This document shows positions 10,908-19,058 of a stretch of DNA of 40,902 bases, piece after piece. The stretch spans positions 1 through 40,902 of the forward strand of contig VMGK01000011.1 in assembly GCA_007376535.1 (NCBI GenBank), read 5' to 3'. Both the position numbers and the translations under genes were made by a program. The notes beneath the pieces were generated by a model. The model was not told where the DNA came from, ran no database searches, and saw only the letters and a program-made list of their open reading frames with translations. This stretch comes from Candidatus Berkelbacteria bacterium Licking1014_7 (GTDB taxonomy: Bacteria; Patescibacteriota; UBA1384; GWA2-35-9; CG2-30-39-44). Every line of letters starts with the position of its first letter. Within the stretch, counting starts at the first letter, position 1.

Positions 10908-11710
10908 AGATGAATCAAATTATAAATTTTTGTAATTATACAATTATGTAAGTTATGAATGACGATTAAAAATTTATTTTTGGTATATTTTTTTACTACC
11001 TCAAAATCTTCTTGGAATTGTTGATTAAAGTTTGTTTTACCTTTAGATTTAGCATGAATTCTAAATTGTGCTACATTATCTTTTAATATAATTGGGTCGG
11101 AAATTTTCCCGATTCTTAACCAAAAATCATAATCCATGGCATAATGCAGATGTTCGTTAAGCCAGCCGATTTTATCATGCATCGAGTGGCGCCAAAATGT
11201 GGCTGACTGACTAATGAAATTTAAAACAAGCAATTTATTATAACTATAATGATTTAACCAGAAATTTTTATATTTTTGAATAAAATGGCGAACCGGTCGT
11301 CCATTGGAACCTACGATTTGGCAGTATCCGGTTAACCATTGCGATTGTGGGTTTTGAGAGAATTTTTGCGCAACTAATTGAAAACAATTGGGCAAATAAT
11401 AATCATCGCTGTTTAACCACGCGACAATATCTCCTGACGCTTTTTTAAATCCCTGATTGATCGCGTCCGATTGCCCTTTATCTTTTTTGCTCCACCAAAT
11501 ATATTTTATTTTTTGACACTTGGTTGGATATTTTTTTTCTTTTAATAATTTGTGGTATTTTTTTATTATCTTAACGGAGTTATCCGTCGAGCCGCCATCA
11601 GCGACAATATATTCTATTTCAAAATCGCCTGTTTGCGATAGAACACTCTTGATTGTTTGGTCAATAAATTGTCCCTGATTGTATGAGGGAGTAATTACAG
11701 AAAATTTCAT
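10904..11710 (-). CDS. GT2 family glycosyltransferase
   Basis: FSVITPSYNQGQFIDQTIKSVLSQ, YIVADGGSTDNSV, VAWLNSDD. Confidence 0.9.
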   Translation of the reverse strand: MKFSVITPSYNQGQFIDQTIKSVLSQTGDFEIEYIVADGGSTDNSVKIIKKYHKLLKEKKYPTKCQKIKYIWWSKKDKGQSDAINQGFKKASGDIVAWLNSDDYYLPNCFQLVAQKFSQNPQSQWLTGYCQIVGSNGRPVRHFIQKYKNFWLNHYSYNKLLVLNFISQSATFWRHSMHDKIGWLNEHLHYAMDYDFWLRIGKISDPIILKDNVAQFRIHAKSKGKTNFNQQFQEDFEVVKKYTKNKFLIVIHNLHNCIITKIYNLIHL

Positions 11711-12219
11711 ATCTCCTGGCTTTTTTCAATTATCTTGGTCGTTGATATACCGCCTTTTATTTTATTGGGCGGGTTGCGGCGGCAGGCGATAAATTGTCCG
11801 CCGATTGATTCAATCAATTTTCTTTTATATTCAAGTTTTTTGTCAGTAAGCGGAACCACATATACATCCGGCTTAACTCTTTGCGTTAATTTTAAGTGAT
11901 CCATATTATAATTTACTAACGGCTCGCGACAGATTATTACATAGTCAACTATTTCCAGTCCTGCCAGCAATCTGCTTCGCAATGTTTCATTATTAATGGG
12001 GCGACCTTTCCCTTTGTATTTTTTGATTGTCTCGTCTGACCCAAGTCCGACAATTAAAATATCTCCTTTGCTCTTGGCATAATTAAAAAAAATCAAATGC
12101 CCTAAGTGCAAAATATCAAAACAGCCGGTAACTAAAACTGTTTTTTTATTCTGTTTTTTAAATTTTTCTGTCAGTTTTTTTATTTTATGATAACTGACGA
12201 TTTTTTTATCCGATTGCAT
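11707..12219 (-). CDS. Cytidylyltransferase-family nucleotidyltransferase (RfaE2/TagD-like)
   Basis: TGCFDILHLGHLIFFNYAK (HxGH), KYKGKGRPI. Confidence 0.85.
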   Translation of the reverse strand: MQSDKKIVSYHKIKKLTEKFKKQNKKTVLVTGCFDILHLGHLIFFNYAKSKGDILIVGLGSDETIKKYKGKGRPINNETLRSRLLAGLEIVDYVIICREPLVNYNMDHLKLTQRVKPDVYVVPLTDKKLEYKRKLIESIGGQFIACRRNPPNKIKGGISTTKIIEKSQEI

Positions 12220-12224
12220 CGCGT

Positions 12225-13193
12225 TTACTCTTGTTTTCCGTATTTTTTTTCAACTTGGGCTTTAACCCATGGATAATGAATGGCAATACCTTGTTTAAGT
12301 GTAAATTTCGGTTTCCAGCCAGTTGATTTAATCCGTTTGATACTAAAATTACGCGAAGTGACACTGTGAGGACCTTTAATATGCTTGATTTTCAATTTTT
12401 TACCGGACACATCAATTATCGCTTGCGCTAATTCATCTACGGTCACATATTCATCGCTTCCGATATTGGTTGGTTTTTCAATATTTGATTTCATCAACGC
12501 GCGAATGCCATTGATAAGATCTACAATACAAGTAAAATCGCGCACTTCTTTGCCAGTTCCCCAAACTTCGATTTTTTCACCCGATTTAGCGAGCGCAACT
12601 TTTCGGCTTAAAGCGTCAGCGGCTTTTTCTCGTCCGCCTTCCCAGTTGGCTTCCGGACCATAGGTTGTATTAAAGCGGGCGATGCGAATCGGCATATTAT
12701 AACGATTGCCGAATGCCGTCAACACCCTTTCGCTGTAAAGTTTTTCCCAACCATATTCATTATCAGGAAACGCCGGATAAACTTCTTCTTCGCTAATCTT
12801 GGGCGCGTTATGCGGCATATCACGATAAACACAGACCGATGAAGAATAAAAATATTTTGGTTTCTTTTTCAATTTAACCGCTTCCGAAGTCATGTAAACA
12901 TTGATCAAAACATTGTTTTCCAGCATATCGCACTCGCCGGGCTTCATGTAGCCAGCGCCGCCGCGGTCAGCTGCCAATTGATAGACCTCGTCAAACCCGC
13001 CGGCGACTTTAAGCGCCTTGGCACAATTTTCTCTAATACGTAGATCAAGGATCTTAAATTCGTCGGCTACGTTTTTGGCAAATTCGTGTTTTTTAATATC
13101 CACCCCTCTGACCCAATACCCCTCTTTTTTTAATCGTTTTATCAAATGTCCACCGATGAACCCACCCCCTCCGGCTACAAGCGCTTTTTTCAT
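12225..13193 (-). CDS. Extended-SDR NAD-dependent epimerase, GDP-mannose 3,5-epimerase-like
   Basis: ALVAGGGGFIGGHLIKRL, QLAADRGGAGYM, YGWEKLYSERV; aggag SD before ATG. Confidence 0.85.
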   Translation of the reverse strand: MKKALVAGGGGFIGGHLIKRLKKEGYWVRGVDIKKHEFAKNVADEFKILDLRIRENCAKALKVAGGFDEVYQLAADRGGAGYMKPGECDMLENNVLINVYMTSEAVKLKKKPKYFYSSSVCVYRDMPHNAPKISEEEVYPAFPDNEYGWEKLYSERVLTAFGNRYNMPIRIARFNTTYGPEANWEGGREKAADALSRKVALAKSGEKIEVWGTGKEVRDFTCIVDLINGIRALMKSNIEKPTNIGSDEYVTVDELAQAIIDVSGKKLKIKHIKGPHSVTSRNFSIKRIKSTGWKPKFTLKQGIAIHYPWVKAQVEKKYGKQE

Positions 13194-13280
13194 ATTTTTC
13201 TCCTTTTGATTATTATTTTAACGAACGAGGAGCGCGTGGACGAGTATTCTCGCTTCATTGAATTTTCAATTGAATGAATT

Positions 13281-13476
13281 AAATCAAAAAGCAAAAGTCA
13301 AAAAGCAAAAACAAATATTAAAATGTAAAAATATTTTTAATTTTTGATATGCCTGCCCCGTATTCCCACCATTGCGGTGCGGGATGTTCGGGGTCATTTT
13401 GCCTGCCCAGCGAAATGAAATCTACTTGCAAATTCCTATAATTAGGATATTGCAAGAGATTGAATGAAGATGGGAT
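13281..13476. repeat. Dispersed repeat R2, copy 1 (196 bp, full length)
   Basis: Near-identical to 40712-40902 and, over its first ~116 bp, to 33231-33346; internal hairpin CCCCG..CCCACC/GGTGcGGG..CGGGG. Confidence 0.95.
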
Positions 13477-13480
13477 TCCT

Positions 13481-13819
13481 TTATTTTCTGGAAATTTTTT
13501 TCAACGCGATTTTGCGAACTAATTCGTTTAATTCTGTTTCTACCCGATCGGATTTTAGATATACCCGATAAACCACAAAAAACACAAATACCAGCGCGAT
13601 GCCAAATATTCTGCCCATACCGATAATTTGACCACCCAGCGCAAAAGTGATTTTATCCACCAGAATCGGGAAAAATGCCAGTAAAACAATCAATCCCCAG
13701 GCAATAACCCAAAAAATAAACACCGACAGCGCTTCCCTGCCCCGGCGAAAATCGTTCCAACTTTTTGAAATGACCAAACCGGCTAAAAAAGCAGAAATGG
13801 CTTGAATGAAAAAAATCAT
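13481..13819 (-). CDS. DUF2304-like small membrane protein, partner of GT2
   Basis: 112 aa, 3 hydrophobic segments (RRGREALSVFIFWVIAWGLIVLLAFFP); translationally coupled to the upstream GT2. Confidence 0.7.
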   Translation of the reverse strand: MIFFIQAISAFLAGLVISKSWNDFRRGREALSVFIFWVIAWGLIVLLAFFPILVDKITFALGGQIIGMGRIFGIALVFVFFVVYRVYLKSDRVETELNELVRKIALKKISRK

Positions 13820-14493
13820 AAATTCCTTTTCAATAAATTGGTAATAATATTGACCGCGTTGGCGATTGATTGACCCTTACTCCGCGAATGTTTTGTATAA
13901 ATTACTTTAATCGGAATTTCGCTAAAACGCAAGTCGTATTTTTTAATTTCGCTAAACATTTCCGTGCAAATTTCATATCCGCTGGTTTTGGGTCTAATCA
14001 GCGAGAGCGCCTTTTTGTTGTAAGCCCGAAAGCCGGATTGCGAATCAGTGGTCCAAATACCGGAAAAAAGATAGGTGATACAATTCATTATCCAGTTGCC
14101 CAGAATCTTTATCACTGGCATTGCTTGGGGGTTTTTCATGCGTGTGCCAATCACCACATCGGCTTTGTTCCCCACGATTGGTTTGATAATTTTTTTTAAG
14201 TCATTAGGTGAGTGTTGTCCGTCCGCGTCCATAGTTGCCACAATGTCATACCGCTGATTTTTAGCATATTGCAATCCGGTCTTATAGGCACTGCCTACGC
14301 CCAGATTTATAATATGCCGCAAGACCTTAGCGCCGGCTTGACGGGCTAATTGCGCGGTGCGATCTTGCGAGCCGTCGTCAACCACAATCGTTTTAATCTG
14401 AGAAATTCCGGGCAATTTTTTGGGAATGCTTTTGACCACTTCAAAAATCATTTCCTCCTCGTTATACGCTGGTAAAACAATCGCCAGTTTCAT
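13816..14493 (-). CDS. GT2 glycosyltransferase (dolichol-phosphate mannosyltransferase-like)
   Basis: MKLAIVLPAYNEEEMIFEVVKSIP, IVVDDGSQDRTAQLA, TMDADGQHSPNDL. Confidence 0.92.
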   Translation of the reverse strand: MKLAIVLPAYNEEEMIFEVVKSIPKKLPGISQIKTIVVDDGSQDRTAQLARQAGAKVLRHIINLGVGSAYKTGLQYAKNQRYDIVATMDADGQHSPNDLKKIIKPIVGNKADVVIGTRMKNPQAMPVIKILGNWIMNCITYLFSGIWTTDSQSGFRAYNKKALSLIRPKTSGYEICTEMFSEIKKYDLRFSEIPIKVIYTKHSRSKGQSIANAVNIITNLLKRNL

Positions 14494-14530
14494 ATCTTAA
14501 AAATGACACAAAATCAAAAAAAAATCAAGT

Positions 14531-15067
14531 TTAGAACCTTAAATATTCGTTGAACGCGTCAATAAAATGGCTATGACGGATAAATTTTTCCGGCAGACAT
14601 TGCCGTAAAAATTGCGTTAGGTCAATCATTTTGATTTTAGATGACTTGTCAACCTCAAGGGTAAGCGGAATAGAAAGCCAAAACGGAAAATTAAAATACA
14701 GGCGCGCCTTGCCTTGCTTGAAATTTAAAATACTAAAAGACGCAAACGCGCCCCAGGGATAAAAACGGTTTTTGCGGGTAAGTCCGTCGGCTGACATTTT
14801 GATTTTAATTTTTTTGGGCTTTTCAAAGCTCAGTTTCACAAAAACCAAAATCGCCGCTAACATTATGATGGTTAAAAAATAAAAAGCATTGAACAAAAGA
14901 ATTAAAATCAAAAGCGCCGCTATAATCGTGAACGCGCTTGACCACCAGATATTTTTTTTATGATAGGGAAATTCCGGGGTCTGAAATTCAATTGTTTGAG
15001 GTTTTTTGGTTTGGATCTTTGCCGCGAGTTCAGTTTTTGATGGTTGGTTGATTTTTTTATTTAGCAT
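14531..15067 (-). CDS. Conserved-looking membrane protein of unknown function (two TM segments)
   Basis: ORF to 15148, but a promoter-like TTGCTC-N17-TATAAT-N6-ATG places the start at 15067 (MLNKKINQPSK...). Confidence 0.75.
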   Translation of the reverse strand: MLNKKINQPSKTELAAKIQTKKPQTIEFQTPEFPYHKKNIWWSSAFTIIAALLILILLFNAFYFLTIIMLAAILVFVKLSFEKPKKIKIKMSADGLTRKNRFYPWGAFASFSILNFKQGKARLYFNFPFWLSIPLTLEVDKSSKIKMIDLTQFLRQCLPEKFIRHSHFIDAFNEYLRF

Positions 15068-15073
15068 ACTTTT

Positions 15074-15102
15074 ATTATAAAAGGTATTAGACCCCAGAGC
15101 AA
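15074..15102 (-). promoter_or_regulatory. Sigma70-like promoter TTGCTC-N17-TATAAT, 6 nt before ATG 15067
   Basis: Read directly on the minus strand; -35 lies in palindrome CCAGAGC-tt-GCTCTGG. Confidence 0.65.
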
Positions 15103-15265
15103 GCTCTGGACTCCAAAATAACTCGCTTTGCTCGTTATTTTGTTCCACAGCCAGCTGTAAACCTTTTTTTGCCGTCGCTCGCTCGGAAATGATCCCGCCT
15201 GGGCGGAATCATTTCGCTCGCTTCGCTAGGCAATAACAAAACTTTTACAAAATACCACAAAAATC

Positions 15266-15337
15266 GCCCTCGGGAGGAATCGAACCTCTAACCTTTGGAT
15301 CCGCAATCCAACGCTCTGTCCGTTGAGCTACGAGGGC
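15266..15337 (-). tRNA. tRNA-Arg, anticodon GCG, no encoded CCA
   Basis: Acceptor GCCCTCG/CGAGGGC, D-arm GCTC/GAGC, anticodon arm TTGGA-TTGCGGA-TCCAA, T-loop TTCGATT. Confidence 0.93.
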
Positions 15338-15434
15338 AAGGGCATGGCGGGCAGACCTGTCCGTTGCCTGTTTTCCTATTTTAGACCTTTTTAGTTTGAT
15401 TTTCAAGTTAAACTGCGATAAAATAGAAATAGTT

Positions 15435-15522
15435 GGTGGGGTGCGGGAGTGGTTTATCCGGCCTGTCTTGAAAACAGGTATCTCGGTTTTCGGGATCGTG
15501 AGTTCGAATCTCACCCCCACCG
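15435..15522 (+). tRNA. tRNA-Ser, anticodon TGA
   Basis: GGTGGGG/CCCCACC acceptor, CCTGT-CTTGAAA-ACAGG, long class II variable arm, GTGAG-TTCGAAT-CTCAC. Confidence 0.95.
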
Positions 15523-15577
15523 AGTATATACTAAGTTGAGAAATAGAAACATAAAAGAAAGATTTCAAGATAAATTT

Positions 15578-15661
15578 GGAGGAGCAGATCATTGGTGAGA
15601 TCAACACCCTGCTAAGGTGTGTCCGTAAAAGGACCTGTGGGTTCGAGTCCCACCTCCTCCG
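15578..15661 (+). tRNA. tRNA-Ser, anticodon GCT
   Basis: GGAGGAG/CTCCTCC acceptor, ACACC-CTGCTAA-GGTGT, long variable arm GTCCGTAAAAGGAC, GTGGG-TTCGAGT-CCCAC. Confidence 0.95.
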
Positions 15662-15782
15662 AATAAATTTTTGCTGTTGCAAAAATTTATCCCTATCTAC
15701 AAATTACACACACAAATTACAAAAATTAATGGCGAAAATCGCCAAAGCGCTTGGTGTTTCAATTGAGGATTTATTGGAATAA
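15659..15782 (+). repeat. tRNA-Ser-adjacent repeat, copy A: palindrome ataaatttttgc-tgtt-gcaaaaatttat + ctacaaattacacacacaaattacaaaaattaATG + XRE-HTH C-terminal remnant (MAKIAKALGVSIEDLLE*)
   Basis: Matches the minus-strand sequence 25724-25600 following tRNA-Ser(CGA). Confidence 0.9.
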
Positions 15783-15834
15783 AAGGTCGATAATTTTAAT
15801 TTAAGATTTAATATAAGAAAGTGAGGTAAAAAAT

Positions 15835-16338
15835 ATGAACCAAACACAAACACAAGAACCACAAAAAATCCAGCCGACTGGTTGTTGTGGCCCTTTTAAC
15901 CCCGAGCCTTGGCATGAAAAAGCAGTAACATGGAATAAAAAGCTCTTTGTAAAAGACCATGTTGCAAGCTTTTTACATATTCCCCTAAATTTTGGTAAGA
16001 AAGTAATTAAGAATATGGAACTGATTGAAAAGGCGAATGCCAAAGCGTCCCAACAGCTAATGTTAACTGATGAAAAATCTCTCTGGGGCGCTGATATTTA
16101 TATTGATGTTTCCAAAGATGTTCCGGGCACGCAAATGGCAACACTTTCGGGAACATTTCTTACCAAAGTATTTGAGGGACCATATCAAAATGTCGGCAAA
16201 TGGGCGCAAGAAATGAAGGAATATGTAAGGGGCAAAGGCGAAGAATTAAAAAAACAATATTTCTGTTACACTACTTGTCCAAACTGTGCCAAAGCGTATG
16301 GGAAAAATTATGTTGTTCTTTTCGCACAGATAAAATAA
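15835..16338 (+). CDS. GyrI-like/'hydrolase'-annotated small protein family
   Basis: TGCCGPFNPEPWHEK...FHIPLNFGK-type family sequence; gtgagg SD upstream. Confidence 0.65.
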   Translation: MNQTQTQEPQKIQPTGCCGPFNPEPWHEKAVTWNKKLFVKDHVASFLHIPLNFGKKVIKNMELIEKANAKASQQLMLTDEKSLWGADIYIDVSKDVPGTQMATLSGTFLTKVFEGPYQNVGKWAQEMKEYVRGKGEELKKQYFCYTTCPNCAKAYGKNYVVLFAQIK

Positions 16339-16486
16339 AAAGAATTTGCCGCAACGTAATCCCGCCGCTGGCGGGAAACGTGGCTGGGACGTATAAATTT
16401 TCTTTCATACCAGTAGTCAAGTCGAGAAAGTAAAATTAAAAACCCTTTTGGGTGGTCCCCTTCTGGGCCTTTCTATTTAGGTATAG

Positions 16487-16498
16487 GCGATTAATCGC
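16487..16498. promoter_or_regulatory. Perfect 12-bp palindrome GCGATTAATCGC upstream of the membrane protein gene (possible operator)
   Basis: Direct reading; located about 35 nt before ATG 16533. Confidence 0.3.
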
Positions 16499-16532
16499 TC
16501 TTTGACAAAACAAATCAAGGAGGTGAAGACCA

Positions 16533-17288
16533 ATGGGTATTCTAAGATTAGTGATCTTCGGATTACCGCTTTGTATTCTTCAAGTCGCGATAATCGTTGA
16601 TCCAAAATGCCGACCTGCCTTCTATATTCTAGAATTGCCTTTGATTATCGGCATCGGAATTCCTCTGATTATCTTTTTCGTCTGGAAGATGTTTTTCTCT
16701 CATTTGAGTAATAAAATTTCTTCCTCTTATTGGGGCGCTAGTCTGGTGGTGATTGTCCCTGTCTATCTTGTTTATCTTTTCTTTTCTCACGAACCGCGAT
16801 TTTTTTATGGTCTTTGGCTAATGGGACAAGTTTTCTGTTGTCTTTATTGTCTTTCAATTTTGACTATCGGCATCTTAACCATTGACATTCTTGGTTTTCT
16901 TCTGCTTTTCACGCCATTGCTGGCTTATGGTTTCCATCCTCAAATCACTCAGCATTTTAGCTGGGCCGCCGGTCAACAACTTAGCACTTATTGGATTTGG
17001 CTTGCTCCCTTGATTATGCTCTGCGTTTATTTGGGTTTCTGGCTGCTTAAAAATGGCTGGCTTTGGGAATATCTGGAAAAAACGCTCTCGCCTGTTCAAT
17101 TTTACCTTCTTGATGGGTTTATTAACCTAATAGTAACAGTTATTACAGTAGCGATCTTATTTGTTGTGTATTGTGTTGGTATTGTCTTCTTTTTCGCGCT
17201 CGCGTGCGGGTTTGTGGCTATGCTTGGAATGGGCAGTATACTTGCTCCAATTTTGGGTCTTCCTAAACCACCGTGTTGGGATTGGTAG
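16533..17288 (+). CDS. Polytopic membrane protein, unknown function
   Basis: 251 aa, 6-7 hydrophobic segments; strong SD ggaggtg. Confidence 0.7.
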   Translation: MGILRLVIFGLPLCILQVAIIVDPKCRPAFYILELPLIIGIGIPLIIFFVWKMFFSHLSNKISSSYWGASLVVIVPVYLVYLFFSHEPRFFYGLWLMGQVFCCLYCLSILTIGILTIDILGFLLLFTPLLAYGFHPQITQHFSWAAGQQLSTYWIWLAPLIMLCVYLGFWLLKNGWLWEYLEKTLSPVQFYLLDGFINLIVTVITVAILFVVYCVGIVFFFALACGFVAMLGMGSILAPILGLPKPPCWDW

Positions 17289-17313
17289 AGGACTTTAGAG
17301 AATGCTTTCCATC

Positions 17314-17350
17314 AGGGACAGTCCTTTTTTAGGGACAGTCCTTTTTTTTA
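17314..17350 (+). terminator. Tandem duplicated terminator-like element (agggacagtccTTTTTT x2)
   Basis: Two consecutive copies of a 17-mer with a short stem followed by a T-run, just after the stop of 16533-17288. Confidence 0.45.
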
Positions 17351-17430
17351 TTGCAATTACTAATTTACTTCTATCTTTCGTTATTTTACTGGTTTCGCTA
17401 CAGGAGGGAGACGGTTCTCTTTCGGGATTT

Positions 17431-17488
17431 CAAGTTTTTCTTTGCCTGCCCTCCGTAGCCTTGGCGTAGGATGGGGCGGCAAATTCTT
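17431..17488 (+). repeat. Dispersed repeat R1 copy 1 (58 bp)
   Basis: caagtttttctttgcctgccctccgtagccttggcgtaggatggggcggcaaattctt, identical in four places. Confidence 0.95.
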
Positions 17489-17627
17489 TAATTATTTTTT
17501 ATGTTCTTTGCTTTTTTATCACCGTAATTACAGCAGTTATAAATAAAAAGTCCCTTTTACTGTTCCATCTACATGAGAAGTTTTATAAAGACTCAAACCA
17601 GTATGCCGAATATCGCCTATTATAAAT

Positions 17628-19040
17628 TTATAATTTCTCAACAAAAATTGGCGTGTCGGAAAGTTTGATACTGCCAGCGTCTATTTCTTGGCTTTCGCCG
17701 TAAATATCAGTTACTTTTACTTTTCCGGAAATTTCAGCGGGTAATTGCGCGCTTCCCCACAAGACATAGACTGCTTTATTCCCGTTAATAAATTTATACT
17801 GACCGATTTGACTTGTTGCGCCGCTGTTATCATCTTTCCCTTCTGTAAATTTTTCCTGCAGTGTTTCTATCTTACCGAAAGAATTAATCTTATCCACTAA
17901 ATTCAGATAAACTTTGTGGGTTGAGTTATTTGAGAGATCTATTTTGGGTTTTGGCTCCTTTTTATCTTTTTCGCCTTCTTTGGGTGGTTTGAATGCGTCG
18001 GGATTATCCCAAGTTGTCCAATTTTCAATGTAAAACAATTTGTCAGCACCTTGCGCTAAAGCAAAAACAGACGATTTGGCTAATGTCCTGTTAAACTCCT
18101 CAATATCTTTCGGCTTATCTTGCAACTCGCCAAACTGGACTTCTGTCACCCAAACCGGCTTGTCTTTAATGCCAAATTTCTCTAAATATTTTTTAAACTT
18201 CATTACATACATATCTTCTCTTTTCTCGTCAGTATTGATGGTATGAATATTGGCAATATCAAAATAGTTTCCCCCGCCGCCAGCCAATATAGGATTCCAA
18301 AAATCCTGAAAATTCTGCTGCATGCCAGCCATCCCAGCATGGGCGACTTTCGCTTCTGAATCGGCTTTTTTAACAGCCTCATAAGATGTTTTTAAGATTT
18401 CTAAATATTCTTGAGAACTTCCGACAAAAAATTTCAATTCCTCGCCTGCTCCACCAATACCTCCGCCCTGCATTTCCGGTTCGTTCATTATTTCCCAGTA
18501 TTTTATAGGAGTTTTTAGGCCGGGAGCATCATTCACTCCATCGCCATCATACCTTTCAACGACTTTTTCAACAAAATTAGCATAGGCCTTTATATCGCAT
18601 GGCGCACCTATTTTTAGATCTTCATCACTATTTTTCAAATGCCCTGTCGCTTTATATTTATCTCCCTGACGACAAACATCTTGATCCCAATTCGCATAAG
18701 GCCAGACCATGGCAATATGATAAACATCTCCCGAGAAATAGTCATCTTTCCCCTTTAATCCTTCATCTGTAAAAGTCCAATCATATTCTCCTTTTTCCTT
18801 TTCTATTTCGTTCCAGGTAATTGGCAATCCTCGCATCCAGTAAGCTCCTTTTTCGCCGGCTACTTTGGACAGATGAGTAGCTTCTTTTTGAGGATCTATT
18901 TGAGGTATCCTATCCTCGATTCCTACCGGCTCGCTTTCCGGCTTTGGCTGGAGATACCTTTGCCGAACAACAAGCCCGCCGATGCCCAGACCGGCGAGAA
19001 TTAAAATGACTAATATAATTACTAATACCTTTTTCTTCAA
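17628..19040 (-). CDS. Membrane-anchored clan GH-A-like (GH5/GH39-like TIM barrel) glycoside hydrolase
   Basis: N-terminal TM anchor; YWEIMNEPEM (acid/base E) and KPVWVTEVQFGE (nucleophile E); TTG start with AAGGA SD. Confidence 0.65.
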   Translation of the reverse strand: MKKKVLVIILVILILAGLGIGGLVVRQRYLQPKPESEPVGIEDRIPQIDPQKEATHLSKVAGEKGAYWMRGLPITWNEIEKEKGEYDWTFTDEGLKGKDDYFSGDVYHIAMVWPYANWDQDVCRQGDKYKATGHLKNSDEDLKIGAPCDIKAYANFVEKVVERYDGDGVNDAPGLKTPIKYWEIMNEPEMQGGGIGGAGEELKFFVGSSQEYLEILKTSYEAVKKADSEAKVAHAGMAGMQQNFQDFWNPILAGGGGNYFDIANIHTINTDEKREDMYVMKFKKYLEKFGIKDKPVWVTEVQFGELQDKPKDIEEFNRTLAKSSVFALAQGADKLFYIENWTTWDNPDAFKPPKEGEKDKKEPKPKIDLSNNSTHKVYLNLVDKINSFGKIETLQEKFTEGKDDNSGATSQIGQYKFINGNKAVYVLWGSAQLPAEISGKVKVTDIYGESQEIDAGSIKLSDTPIFVEKL

Positions 19041-19058
19041 TTTTAATTCCTTCCCAAA

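Noticed and set aside
15245-15682. 145-aa ORF on - and the 68-aa ORF 15576..15782 on +
   Set aside because: They run through tRNA genes in all or part; coding of the whole ORF is implausible (only the XRE remnant tail is considered)
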